DNA from: Microbacterium sp. TPD7012
GTDB lineage: Bacteria; Actinomycetota; Actinomycetes; Actinomycetales; Microbacteriaceae
Length of the DNA: 64,000 nt
Direction: 5' to 3'
Assembly: GCF_003075395.1 (NCBI RefSeq)
Contig: NZ_QDFV01000003.1
Span: 248,685-312,684 of the forward strand
Shown: positions 29,203 to 36,571 of the stretch, piece after piece
Position numbering within the stretch: the stretch's first letter is position 1
How the letters are laid out: the number at the start of each line of letters is the position of its first letter
Program-made: the position numbers and the translations under genes
Notes under the pieces: generated by a model
What the model saw: only the letters and a program-made list of their open reading frames with translations
What the model was told of the DNA's origin: nothing
The model's database searches: none

Positions 29203-29218
29203 TCGGTCATATGTTCGA
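29203..29218. promoter_or_regulatory. Candidate LexA (SOS) box
   Basis: TCGGTCATATGTTCGA matches the actinobacterial SOS consensus TCGAAC-N4-GTTCGA at 10 of its 12 defined positions (14 of 16 against the full palindrome with centre ATAT). The right half is perfect. It ends 17 bases before the ATG of the small gene, a position where LexA would block transcription. Confidence 0.6.
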
Positions 29219-29235
29219 ATCAGAAAGGAGTTCCG

Positions 29236-29505
29236 ATGTCCGACAGCTTGACCACCTATCTGCCCGAGGTTCCCTACGCGACGCCTCGGCTCTCCTCCGC
29301 GCGCGAGCACCTGGTCCGGGCGGCCGATCATCTGTGGCGCGTTCAGGACCGCACGGAGCGCGTCCTCGGCCATCTGCGGATCGTCGCCGACCCACTGGGC
29401 CTTCGCTACCGCGCCGAGCGTCTTCACCTCGCGACCGGCACGTTCCGCATCGTCGGCGAGTTCTGGCGGGCCGACGACGCGGTCGCCGCGCTGCGCTACT
29501 CCTGA
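29236..29505 (+). CDS. Small protein of unknown function, possibly SOS-controlled
   Basis: An 89-residue soluble protein. It is helical, Arg-rich and without Cys, membrane or signal features (MSDSLTTYLPEVPYATPRLS at the start, a charged middle AREHLVRAADHLWRVQDRTE). I do not recognise the family. It has the best SD in the region (AAAGGAG, five bases before the ATG) and follows the candidate LexA box directly. The HNH gene starts 11 bases beyond its stop, so they probably form one operon. Confidence 0.7.
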   Translation: MSDSLTTYLPEVPYATPRLSSAREHLVRAADHLWRVQDRTERVLGHLRIVADPLGLRYRAERLHLATGTFRIVGEFWRADDAVAALRYS

Positions 29506-29516
29506 GCGGGCTTGAG

Positions 29517-30011
29517 ATGCCCAGCACCGGCGAGCGTCTTCGCGCGATGCAGGCGTGGCATCGTCACCAGAATTTCCTCCGGATGATCGCTTACCTGCAG
29601 GACCATCCCTGTCTCGACTGCGGCGAGTCGGACCCCGTCGTGCTGGACTTCGATCACCTTCCCGGAGTCGAGAAGCGGTTCGAGATCGCACGGGCGGTGA
29701 ACGCATCGACGCGCGCCTGGTCGACGATCCTCAAGGAGATCGCGAAGTGCGAGGTCGTCTGCGCCAATTGTCACAGGCGGAGGACGGCTCTTCGGTCGAG
29801 CAGTCGCAAACACCTGGTGTCCCAGGGCATAGTCCCCCCGGCTCCCCTCCGCCTTCCTCGTCAACGTGCGGAGGTGCCGCACGGAGGTGGGGCGAAAGGG
29901 CGACGCGGATGCACGTGCGAGCCGTGTCGGTCCCGCAGGAATGCCTACGCGCGTGAACTGCGTGCAGCAGCTTCTGCGGCGGCCGAACGTCCTCGGGCTG
30001 ATGAGGACTGA
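29517..30011 (+). CDS. HNH endonuclease-like zinc protein
   Basis: A 164-residue protein. Cys pairs C32-C35 and C82-C85, with DFDH (D46, H47) and H86 (CANCHRRRT), make a zinc-finger HNH nuclease core like those of phage and genomic HNH enzymes. A further CxCxxC (RGCTCEPCRSRRN) lies near the C-terminus, followed by a basic helix. A long upstream in-frame extension exists but is the antisense of ssb plus gap, so I start at the ATG 11 bases after the small gene. Its partner and possible SOS control suggest a DNA-damage role, which is inference. Confidence 0.72.
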   Translation: MPSTGERLRAMQAWHRHQNFLRMIAYLQDHPCLDCGESDPVVLDFDHLPGVEKRFEIARAVNASTRAWSTILKEIAKCEVVCANCHRRRTALRSSSRKHLVSQGIVPPAPLRLPRQRAEVPHGGGAKGRRGCTCEPCRSRRNAYARELRAAASAAAERPRADED

Positions 30012-30058
30012 CCGAACGACATCGATGGATGCTGAAGTTTCGATAGTCTGAAGTCCTA

Positions 30059-30131
30059 CCCCCAGTAGCTCAGTGGATAGAGCATCGATCTTCTAAGTCG
30101 CCGGCCGCAGGTTCGAATCCTGCCTGGGGGG
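30059..30131 (+). tRNA. tRNA-Arg (UCU)
   Basis: A 73-base cloverleaf. Acceptor CCCCCAG/CTGGGGG, D arm GCTC/GAGC, anticodon loop CTTCTAA giving UCU, T arm GCAGG-TTCGAAT-CCTGC. CCA is not encoded. The outer anticodon-stem pair is a T-C mismatch. Confidence 0.95.
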
Positions 30132-30155
30132 CAAGGCCGATGTCGGGCCCGTCGA

Positions 30156-30161
30156 TAGTAT
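30156..30161 (+). promoter_or_regulatory. -10 box TAGTAT, orn
   Basis: TAGTAT, six bases (GGCGGC), then ATG at 30168. No SD lies between, so orn is predicted to be leaderless with its own promoter just after tRNA-Arg. Confidence 0.65.
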
Positions 30162-30167
30162 GGCGGC

Positions 30168-30794
30168 ATGGTATCTGCGTCCGAGAACGATCGTCTCGTA
30201 TGGATCGACTGCGAGATGACGGGACTCGATCTGGCGGTCGACGAGCTCGTCGAGATCGCCGTCGTCATCACCGATTTCGAGCTCCGTCCCATCGATCCGG
30301 GGTTCCAGGTGGTGATCCGCCCGAGTGATGCGGCCCTCGCGAACATGAACGACTTCGTCACCAAGATGCATGAGACATCGGGGCTGATCGAGGAGATCCC
30401 GCACGGCGTCACCCTGGAAGAGGCGGAAGCCCAGACGCTCGCCTACATCCGACGATTCGTCCCGCTCGAGCGCAAGGCTCCCCTCGCGGGCAACACGATC
30501 GGCACCGACCGCATGTTCCTCGCGAAGTACATGCCACAGGTCGATCAGTGGCTGCACTACCGGAACGTCGACGTCTCGAGCATCAAAGAGCTGTCCCGTC
30601 GCTGGTACCCGCGGGTGTTCTTCCAGGCTCCGTCCAAGGACGGCGGCCACCGTGCCCTCGCCGACATCCTCGAGTCGATCCGCGAGCTGCGCTACTACCG
30701 CGAGGCCGTCTTCGTCGCGGAGCCGGGACCGTCCAGCGACGACGCGCGCGACATCGCGACGCGCACCGTGTCGGAGTTCACCTCGAACATGTAA
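30168..30794 (+). CDS. orn: Oligoribonuclease
   Basis: A 208-residue DEDDh exoribonuclease that degrades two- to five-nucleotide RNAs and pGpG. Exo I is WIDCEMTGLD, Exo II GNTIGTDRMFL, and Exo III contains KDGGHRALADI with the catalytic His. The length and the typical IKELSRRWYP stretch fit Orn closely. It lies between tRNA-Arg and tRNA-His. Confidence 0.97.
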   Translation: MVSASENDRLVWIDCEMTGLDLAVDELVEIAVVITDFELRPIDPGFQVVIRPSDAALANMNDFVTKMHETSGLIEEIPHGVTLEEAEAQTLAYIRRFVPLERKAPLAGNTIGTDRMFLAKYMPQVDQWLHYRNVDVSSIKELSRRWYPRVFFQAPSKDGGHRALADILESIRELRYYREAVFVAEPGPSSDDARDIATRTVSEFTSNM

Positions 30795-30829
30795 TAGACT
30801 CATCTGGTTGCCCGCTCCGGTGGGCACAT

Positions 30830-30906
30830 GGTGGGTATAGCTCAGCTGGTAGAGCGCTGGCTTGTGGTGCCGGATGTCGCGGGTTCGAGTCCCGTTACTC
30901 ACCCCA
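30830..30906 (+). tRNA. tRNA-His (GUG) with encoded CCA
   Basis: Acceptor GTGGGTA/TACTCAC, with G-1 at 30830 facing C73, the tRNA-His hallmark. Anticodon loop TTGTGGT gives GUG. T arm GCGGG-TTCGAGT-CCCGT. CCA is encoded at 30904-30906, unlike the other two tRNAs here. Confidence 0.97.
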
Positions 30907-30909
30907 GTG

Positions 30910-30942
30910 AAGAGGCCCGAATCGTACTGATTCGGGCCTCTT
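30910..30942 (+). terminator. Perfect 14-bp terminator after tRNA-His
   Basis: AAGAGGCCCGAATC-GTACT-GATTCGGGCCTCTT followed by CTGCG. The stem is perfect, the loop five bases, starting four bases beyond the tRNA CCA. Confidence 0.85.
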
Positions 30943-30972
30943 CTGCGTCTCCGGGGCATGCCCGCCGGGCTC

Positions 30973-30978
30973 TAGACT
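30973..30978 (+). promoter_or_regulatory. -10 box TAGACT, lysE-type gene
   Basis: TAGACT, six bases (GACGGG), then GTG. The layout is identical to the ligA promoter, including the GACGGG-GTG spacer. Confidence 0.65.
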
Positions 30979-30984
30979 GACGGG

Positions 30985-31617
30985 GTGTCACTCGCGGTCT
31001 GGTTCTCCCTTCTCACGGCCTCGGTGGTCATCAGCTTCACGCCCGGCGCAGGCGCGATCAACACGATGTCGAACGCACTCAACCAGGGGTGGCGCCGCTC
31101 GATCTGGGGCATCGTCGGACAGCAGATCGCCCTCATCGTCCATGTGGCGATCGTCGCCGCAGGCGTCGGGCTCCTGGTGTCGCGCTCCGAGTTCCTCTTC
31201 AACGCGATCCGCTACGCGGGCGCCGCGTATCTCGTCTTCCTCGGCATCCGCCTCATCCTTGCGAAACCCGAGGTCGTCGTCGCGGACGACGAGATCTCAC
31301 CGGTCGACTCCCGTGAGGGGCACTGGTCGATGATCCGGCGGGGGTTCTGGGTCAACCTCCTAAACCCGAAGGCGATCGTCTTCTTCCTCGCCTTCATCCC
31401 CCAGTTCATCCGACTCGACGAGCCGCCCCTCCCCCAGTACCTCACCCTCGTCGCGACCGTGATCATCGTCGATGTCATCGTGATGTGGGGCTTCTTCGCC
31501 GCAGCAGCCCGCCCTTTCCGCCGGCTGACACGCTCCGCACGCGGCCAGCGCATCCTCAACACCGTCTTCGGCGTTCTGTTCATCGCCGTCGCGGCGCTCC
31601 TCGTCTTCCTGCATTGA
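30985..31617 (+). CDS. LysE/RhtB-family amino-acid exporter
   Basis: A 210-residue membrane protein with about six hydrophobic segments. The family start motif is seen as FTPGAGAINTMSNAL near residue 18. The AARFLVFLGIR-type region is represented by AGAAYLVFLGIRLIL, and LNPKAIVFFLAFIPQFI is also typical. It exports amino acids or derivatives. The substrate is unknown. Confidence 0.9.
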   Translation: MSLAVWFSLLTASVVISFTPGAGAINTMSNALNQGWRRSIWGIVGQQIALIVHVAIVAAGVGLLVSRSEFLFNAIRYAGAAYLVFLGIRLILAKPEVVVADDEISPVDSREGHWSMIRRGFWVNLLNPKAIVFFLAFIPQFIRLDEPPLPQYLTLVATVIIVDVIVMWGFFAAAARPFRRLTRSARGQRILNTVFGVLFIAVAALLVFLH

Positions 31618-31645
31618 CGCCGACGCGCGTTCCCACCCCCGCCCC

Positions 31646-31651
31646 TAGGCT
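31646..31651 (+). promoter_or_regulatory. -10 box TAGGCT, zincin-clpS operon
   Basis: TAGGCT, seven bases (GGAGCGG), then ATG at 31659. The spacer contains GGAG, but it is too close to the ATG to be a normal SD. Confidence 0.55.
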
Positions 31652-31658
31652 GGAGCGG

Positions 31659-32006
31659 ATGGAGATGGATGCCGCAGCCTTCGAGGCGCTCGTGATCGAC
31701 GAGCTCGACCAGCTGCCCGACGACATGGTCGACGGGCTGGAGAACGTCGTGTTCGTGGTCGAGGACCGTCCCGAGGACGGCACCCTCGATCTGCTGGGCC
31801 TGTACGACGGGCTGGCTCTGACGGAACGGACGCAGTACGGCATGGGTGAGCTTCCGGATCGGATCGTCCTGTTCCGCGAGCCGCACCTCGCGCAGTGCGA
31901 GACGGAGACGGAGCTGCGCGACGAGATCCACACCACTCTGGTGCACGAGATCGCGCACTTCTACGGCCTGGATGACGAGCAGCTCCACGAGATGGGCTGG
32001 GCATGA
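31659..32006 (+). CDS. Metallopeptidase family protein (DUF1025-like zincin)
   Basis: A 115-residue protein with the zinc-binding HEIAHFYG near the C-terminus, preceded by LRDEIHTTLV. This matches the minimal zincin family (PF06262 type). It is cytosolic, and its catalytic status is unproven. It overlaps clpS as ATGA, and clpS-DUF2017 follow, so it is the first of three co-translated genes. Confidence 0.88.
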   Translation: MEMDAAAFEALVIDELDQLPDDMVDGLENVVFVVEDRPEDGTLDLLGLYDGLALTERTQYGMGELPDRIVLFREPHLAQCETETELRDEIHTTLVHEIAHFYGLDDEQLHEMGWA

Positions 32007-32299
32007 GCACTCCGGTCGCGCTCCCGGATCTCGAGGAGATCACCGACCTCCACGCCGCGCCCATGGAGCCGTGGGAGGTGGTCGTGTGGAACGATCCGGT
32101 GAACCTCATGAGCTACGTCGTCCGGGTGTTCCGCACGTATTTCGGCTACTCCACAGAGCGCGCCACGGCGCTGATGCTCGCCGTCCATCACGACGGACAC
32201 GCGATCGTCGCGACCGGTCCGCGCGAGACGATGGAGGTGCACGCCCAGGCGATGCACGACTACGGCCTCTGGGCGACGGTGCGGAAGGTGTCCGGATGA
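32003..32299 (+). CDS. clpS: ClpS adaptor protein
   Basis: A 98-residue N-degron adaptor for ClpC/ClpA. WEVVVWNDPVNLMSYVVRVF is the conserved core with the N-end-rule pocket (NDP). The His in MLAVHHDGHAIV completes the pocket surface. Overlaps with the zincin upstream and DUF2017 downstream make one operon, as in most actinobacteria. Confidence 0.95.
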   Translation: MSTPVALPDLEEITDLHAAPMEPWEVVVWNDPVNLMSYVVRVFRTYFGYSTERATALMLAVHHDGHAIVATGPRETMEVHAQAMHDYGLWATVRKVSG

Positions 32300-32796
32300 G
32301 CGCCCGTGAGGTCGTCCTCTCGCTCGCCTTGATCGAAGGGGCGCATCTCCTGAGGCTCGTGGACGAGTTCGGCGAGCTGCTCCGTGCGCGCTCGACGGAC
32401 GATCCGGCCGTTCGACGGTTGACGCCGACGGCTTATCCGGATGATGCGGAAGCGGCGGCAGCCTTCGCCGAGACCACCCGTGACGAACTCCTCGATCGGC
32501 GGCGCAGCGAGGCGACGACGGTGCGCGCGGCGCTCGCACCGTTCGACATCGAGATCGATGCCCTGTCCGAGAAGGACGCTCTGGAGCCACGCGATCTCGT
32601 CATCGCGGAAGACGATCTCGACGCCTGGCTGCGCACTCTCACCGCGATCCGGCTGGTCATCGCCGACCGTCTCGGGATCACCACGGAGGATCACACGAGC
32701 GATGACGGCCGCGGAGACATCTACGATTGGCTCGGTTACCGCCTCGAAGTGTTGATCCAGGCCGCCGACGAGATCGACGCGCGACGCGGCCGTTGA
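32296..32796 (+). CDS. DUF2017 family protein
   Basis: A 166-residue acidic helical protein directly after clpS (ATGA overlap), as DUF2017 proteins usually are. It ends DDGRGDIYDWLGYRLEVLIQAADE. A role in Clp proteolysis is suggested only by context. The convergent kinase gene ends four bases beyond its stop. Confidence 0.85.
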   Translation: MSAREVVLSLALIEGAHLLRLVDEFGELLRARSTDDPAVRRLTPTAYPDDAEAAAAFAETTRDELLDRRRSEATTVRAALAPFDIEIDALSEKDALEPRDLVIAEDDLDAWLRTLTAIRLVIADRLGITTEDHTSDDGRGDIYDWLGYRLEVLIQAADEIDARRGR

Positions 32797-32800
32797 TTCC

Positions 32801-33382
32801 CTAGGGGATCTCGACGATCCTGGTCGCCAGCGTCCGCGGGTCGTCGCGCTCCACGTGGAGGCGCTCCTGAGCCGCCCAGCGATCCCAGTGCGGACGATAG
32901 GTCTCTCCGTCGCGAGCGAGTGCGCGTGCCTTGCGCGCCGGCTCCCCGGACTCCACCCAGACCCGCACGTCCCCGAGACCGACCGTCGACGGCGTCAGGA
33001 TGCCGCTTCCCTCGACGATGACGCCCAGGGCAGGATCGACGGCGTGGCTCTCCGCCTCCGTCTCGCGCTCCCAGTCCCATCGTCGCCAGGTGCCGAGGTA
33101 CCCGCGTCCGTGCGGGCGGAGGATCCACTCGAGCGCTCGATCGACACCGGCGTCGAGCCCGTCCCATCCGGGGTACAGCGAATCCAGCGCGATGAGCTGC
33201 ACGCGTCCGGCCAGCGGCCACCGTGCTGCCAGCCGTGCGGCGAGAGAAGTCTTCCCCGCGCCGCTGCGGCCGTCGATCAGCACGACGGGGTTCGCCGCCG
33301 CGAGAGCGAGGACGTCCTGCTCGATCAGCGTCGCGGCGCGATCGAGCGCGGCCGCGACGGGATCGTCACTTCTTGAGGGCAC
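32801..33382 (-). CDS. P-loop kinase (uridine-kinase-like)
   Basis: A 193-residue P-loop protein. Walker A is DGRSGAGKTS, followed by a kinase-like Asp segment (LIALDSLYPGWDGLDAG) and an RxxxR-type region (RKARALARDGETYRPHWDRW). It phosphorylates a nucleoside or related substrate by similarity. Exact substrate unknown. The start is uncertain: I use the GTG that overlaps the GerW-like gene by 17 bases, giving the usual length. Earlier in-frame sequence looks like a shadow. Confidence 0.7.
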   Translation of the reverse strand: MPSRSDDPVAAALDRAATLIEQDVLALAAANPVVLIDGRSGAGKTSLAARLAARWPLAGRVQLIALDSLYPGWDGLDAGVDRALEWILRPHGRGYLGTWRRWDWERETEAESHAVDPALGVIVEGSGILTPSTVGLGDVRVWVESGEPARKARALARDGETYRPHWDRWAAQERLHVERDDPRTLATRIVEIP

Positions 33383-33683
33383 GGATGATGCGCGAGAGCG
33401 CCCGCCCGGTGACCCAGACGAACGGCACAGCAACGGCCAGCAGGGTGACGATGTTCGGCTCGAACCGCAGCCCCTCTTCGCGACGGACGTATACGCCGAC
33501 CGGGATCGAGACTCCGCCGCCGCCACCGCCCTCGCCGCCTTCCGCGCTGCCGCCGCCGAAACCGGAGTAGGTGAGAGACACCGGAGTGATGCTCACCCCG
33601 TCGACGTCCTGCGGCTCACCGTACGCGCTCTTCACGCCGAAGGACGCGATCTGCTTTCCCAGTTCCAGTGCAATGTTCGGCAT
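33366..33683 (-). CDS. GerW/YtfJ-like small protein
   Basis: A 105-residue protein. GVSITPVSLTYSGFGGGS followed by a Gly-rich stretch (GGEGGGGGG) and SIPVGVYVRREEGLRFEP is the YtfJ/GerW pattern. A single C-terminal membrane segment (IVTLLAVAVPFVWVTG, residues about 78-93) precedes the basic RALSRIIRALKK tail. In spore formers it is a spore germination protein. Here it occurs outside spore formers, so another envelope role is likely. Confidence 0.8.
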   Translation of the reverse strand: MPNIALELGKQIASFGVKSAYGEPQDVDGVSITPVSLTYSGFGGGSAEGGEGGGGGGVSIPVGVYVRREEGLRFEPNIVTLLAVAVPFVWVTGRALSRIIRALKK

Positions 33684-33689
33684 GGTCCC

Positions 33690-33695
33690 ACGCTA
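33690..33695 (-). promoter_or_regulatory. -10 box TAGCGT, gerW-like gene
   Basis: TAGCGT, six bases (GGGACC), then ATG. Confidence 0.55.
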
Positions 33696-33720
33696 GCCCA
33701 CGAAACAGGGCGGCGTGCGG

Positions 33721-34977
33721 TCAATCCACGCCGTGCGCCTTCGGATGCTGGGCGGCGCCTCGCCCGTCACCCCGACCGATGTGACGTGCGCGACTGATCG
33801 TGGCCGTGCCGAACCGCGCGACCGCCTCGTCGACGGCCCCTTCGACCTTCCGCCAGTCCTCGTCGTCGTCCCAGAGCCCCAGGCCCCCACCACCGGCCGG
33901 TCGCAGGTTCTCGGCGCGCACACCGAGGAGGCGCACGGGATCGCGGCGGTCGATCTGCTCGTACAGGGCCTGCGCGGCCTCTCCGATCCGCTGCCCGACC
34001 GCTGAGGGCTCGCTCAACGTCTGGGAGCGGTTCAGCGTGCGGAAGTCATCGAATCGCACCTTGATCGCGACCGTGGCCGCCTCCCACTCCGCGCGACGGA
34101 GACGGGCCGCCACGCGGTCGGCGAGACGGAGCAGCTCGGCCCGGAGGAAGGCGCGGTCCAGGATGTCGTGATCGAAGGTCTCCTCGTGCCCGATGCTCTT
34201 CTCGATCCGCTCCGTGTCGACCACACGTGGGTCTTCTCCTCTGGCGAGCTGCGCGAGGCGGGCGCTCAGGGCGGCACCCACCGCACGGTCGAGCATCTCG
34301 GGCGACGACTCCCGGATGTCGTGGATGGTGCGGATGCCGCGGGCTTCCAGAGCCTCGGCCGCCTTCGGCCCCACACCCCACATCGCGCGAACCGGGCGCG
34401 GAGCGAGGAAGTCGAGGGTGTCGCCCGCCGCGACCACGAGCATCCCGTCGGGCTTCGCGATCGTGGACGCCATCTTCGCCACATGCTTGGTCGCGGCGAC
34501 GCCGACGCTGCAGGTGATCCCGACCTCTTCGAGCACCCGGGCTCTGATGAGTCCGGCGATGCGCGCCGGACTCCCCCAGAGCCGCCGTACGCCCTGCACG
34601 TCGAGGAACGCCTCGTCGACGGAGAGCGGCTCCACCAGCGGCGTGAACGATTCGAAGATCGCCATCACCTGGCGGGAGACCTCCTGGTAGCGGTGGAAGT
34701 GCGGCAGGACGATGCGAGCGGTCGGACACAGACGCAGCGCCTGGGAGACCGGCATGGCCGCGCGCACGCCGTAGCGACGAGCCTCGTAGGACGCACTGGA
34801 CACGACCGATCGTCCGTCCGGCGCACCGATGATCAACGGCAGACCGCGGAGGCTCGGGTCGTCGAGCACCTCGACCGCTGCGTAGAACGCGTCCATGTCG
34901 ACGTGCAGGATGCGGGTTCCGGTGTCGTCGGCGTCGGTGGGCGAGGTGATCTGCCCTCTGCCGTCGCCGTGTCCCAT
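33721..34977 (-). CDS. dinB: DNA polymerase IV (Y-family, DinB)
   Basis: A 418-residue Y-family polymerase for lesion bypass. Palm motif DMDAFYAAVEV and SVDEAFLDVQGV carry the catalytic acids. HhH, little-finger and C-terminal domains follow. The start (MGHGDGRG) was chosen because earlier in-frame codons are Arg-rich shadow. There is no SOS box upstream that I can see. A GAGAAT element six bases before the ATG may be a -10. Confidence 0.92.
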   Translation of the reverse strand: MGHGDGRGQITSPTDADDTGTRILHVDMDAFYAAVEVLDDPSLRGLPLIIGAPDGRSVVSSASYEARRYGVRAAMPVSQALRLCPTARIVLPHFHRYQEVSRQVMAIFESFTPLVEPLSVDEAFLDVQGVRRLWGSPARIAGLIRARVLEEVGITCSVGVAATKHVAKMASTIAKPDGMLVVAAGDTLDFLAPRPVRAMWGVGPKAAEALEARGIRTIHDIRESSPEMLDRAVGAALSARLAQLARGEDPRVVDTERIEKSIGHEETFDHDILDRAFLRAELLRLADRVAARLRRAEWEAATVAIKVRFDDFRTLNRSQTLSEPSAVGQRIGEAAQALYEQIDRRDPVRLLGVRAENLRPAGGGGLGLWDDDEDWRKVEGAVDEAVARFGTATISRARHIGRGDGRGAAQHPKAHGVD

Positions 34978-35056
34978 GGATCCATTCTCTCCCGGACTCC
35001 GGACACGGGTGCGTCGACGGGCCCAGCGCGCCGAGGCGGCTGAGCCCGTCAAACCG

Positions 35057-36571
35057 CTACTGCGCGGCGCGCTCGAGGATGAGCTCGCGGACGCGTGCAG
35101 CGTCCGCCTGGCCCTTCATCGCCTTCATGACCGCGCCGATCACGGCACCGGCGGCCTGGACCTTGCCGTCCTTGATCTTGGCGAGCACGTCGGGCTGCGC
35201 GGCGAAGGCCTCGTCGATCGCGGCGATCAGCGCACCGTCGTCCGACACCACGGCGAGCCCGCGCGCGTCGATGACCTCCTGCGGGGTGCCCTCACCGGCG
35301 ATGACGCCCTCGAGCACCTGGCGCGCGAGCTTGTCGGTGAGCGTCCCCGCGTCGATGAGCTTCTGCAGAGCGACGACGTTCTCCGGGCTGATCAGCTCGG
35401 CGGCATCCTTCTCCTGCGCGTTGGCCAGGCGGGAGATCTCACCGGTCCACCACTTGCGAGCCGTCGCGGGAGTCGCTCCGGCGGCGATCGTCGCCGCGAC
35501 CTCTTCGAGGACGCCATTGTTGCGCACATCCTGGAACTCGAGGTCGGTGAAGCCCCACTCCGTCATCAGGCGACGACGACGGGCGACGGGCTGCTCTGGC
35601 AGCGCGGCGCGCAGCTCCTCGATCAGCTCGGCGGCCGGCTGCACGGGCAGCAGATCGGGCTCCGGGAAGTACCGGTAGTCATCGGCATCCGACTTCGGCC
35701 GTCCCGGCGACGTGGTGCCGGTGTCCTCGTGCCAGTGCCGCGTCTCCTGCGTGATCGTTCCGCCGTCGGCCAGGATCTGCGCCTGACGCTGGATCTCGTA
35801 CCTCACCGCGCGCTCGACCGAACGCATCGAGTTCACGTTCTTGGTCTCGGTGCGCGTGCCGAGCTTCTCGGTGCCGCGCGGACGGAGCGAGATGTTGGCG
35901 TCGCACCGCAGGTTTCCGCGCTCGAGCCGAGCCTCGGAGATGCCGAGACCGCGGACGATGTCGCGGATCGTCTGCACGTACGCTTTGGCGACCTCGGGGG
36001 CACGGTGCTCCGTGCCGGTGATCACCTTCGTCACGATCTCGACCAGCGGCACACCGGCGCGGTTGTAGTCGACGAGCGAGTACTCCGCACCCTGGATGCG
36101 TCCGGTCGCGCCGCCCATGTGGGTCAGCTTGCCGGCGTCCTCCTCCATGTGCGCACGCTCGATGGGGATGGTCACGGTCGTGCCGTCCTCGAGCTCGACC
36201 TCGACCGACCCCTCGAACGCGATCGGCTCGTCGTACTGCGAGATCTGGTAGTTCTTGCCGAGGTCGGGGTAGAAGTAGTTCTTCCTCGCGAAGCGGCTGG
36301 ACTCCGCGATCGAGCAGCCCAGCGCGAGGCCGAGGCTGATCGATGAGCGGATCGCGGTCTCGTTCACGACCGGCAGCGAGCCGGGAAGACCGAGGTCGAC
36401 CGGCGCGATGAGCGTGTTCGGCTCGGCCGCGTGATACTTCTCGTTGGCCGGGTTCGGCGCATCCGAGAACATCTTCGTGTTCGTGTTGAGCTCGACGTGC
36501 ACCTCGAAGCCGAGGACGGGCTCGTACAGCTCGAGCGCCTTGTCGAAATCCATGAGCTTGGCGGTGGCCAT
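35057..36571 (-). CDS. gatB: Aspartyl/glutamyl-tRNA amidotransferase subunit B
   Basis: A 504-residue GatB, the kinase and tRNA-binding subunit of GatCAB, which converts Glu-tRNAGln and Asp-tRNAAsn. Typical [20 protein letters not shown] near residue 22, [13 protein letters not shown] and the C-terminal YqeY-like tail are present. Its ATG shares a base with the gatA stop (TGATG). Confidence 0.96.
   Translation of the reverse strand: MATAKLMDFDKALELYEPVLGFEVHVELNTNTKMFSDAPNPANEKYHAAEPNTLIAPVDLGLPGSLPVVNETAIRSSISLGLALGCSIAESSRFARKNYFYPDLGKNYQISQYDEPIAFEGSVEVELEDGTTVTIPIERAHMEEDAGKLTHMGGATGRIQGAEYSLVDYNRAGVPLVEIVTKVITGTEHRAPEVAKAYVQTIRDIVRGLGISEARLERGNLRCDANISLRPRGTEKLGTRTETKNVNSMRSVERAVRYEIQRQAQILADGGTITQETRHWHEDTGTTSPGRPKSDADDYRYFPEPDLLPVQPAAELIEELRAALPEQPVARRRRLMTEWGFTDLEFQDVRNNGVLEEVAATIAAGATPATARKWWTGEISRLANAQEKDAAELISPENVVALQKLIDAGTLTDKLARQVLEGVIAGEGTPQEVIDARGLAVVSDDGALIAAIDEAFAAQPDVLAKIKDGKVQAAGAVIGAVMKAMKGQADAARVRELILERAAQ

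Noticed and set aside
28737..29516. In-frame upstream extension of the HNH protein
   Set aside because: The extension is antisense to ssb and runs through the promoter gap. The compact 164-residue form has the full HNH core.
34978..35056. Looked for an SOS box before dinB
   Set aside because: No half-site pair of the TCGAAC/GTTCGA type is present in the gap.
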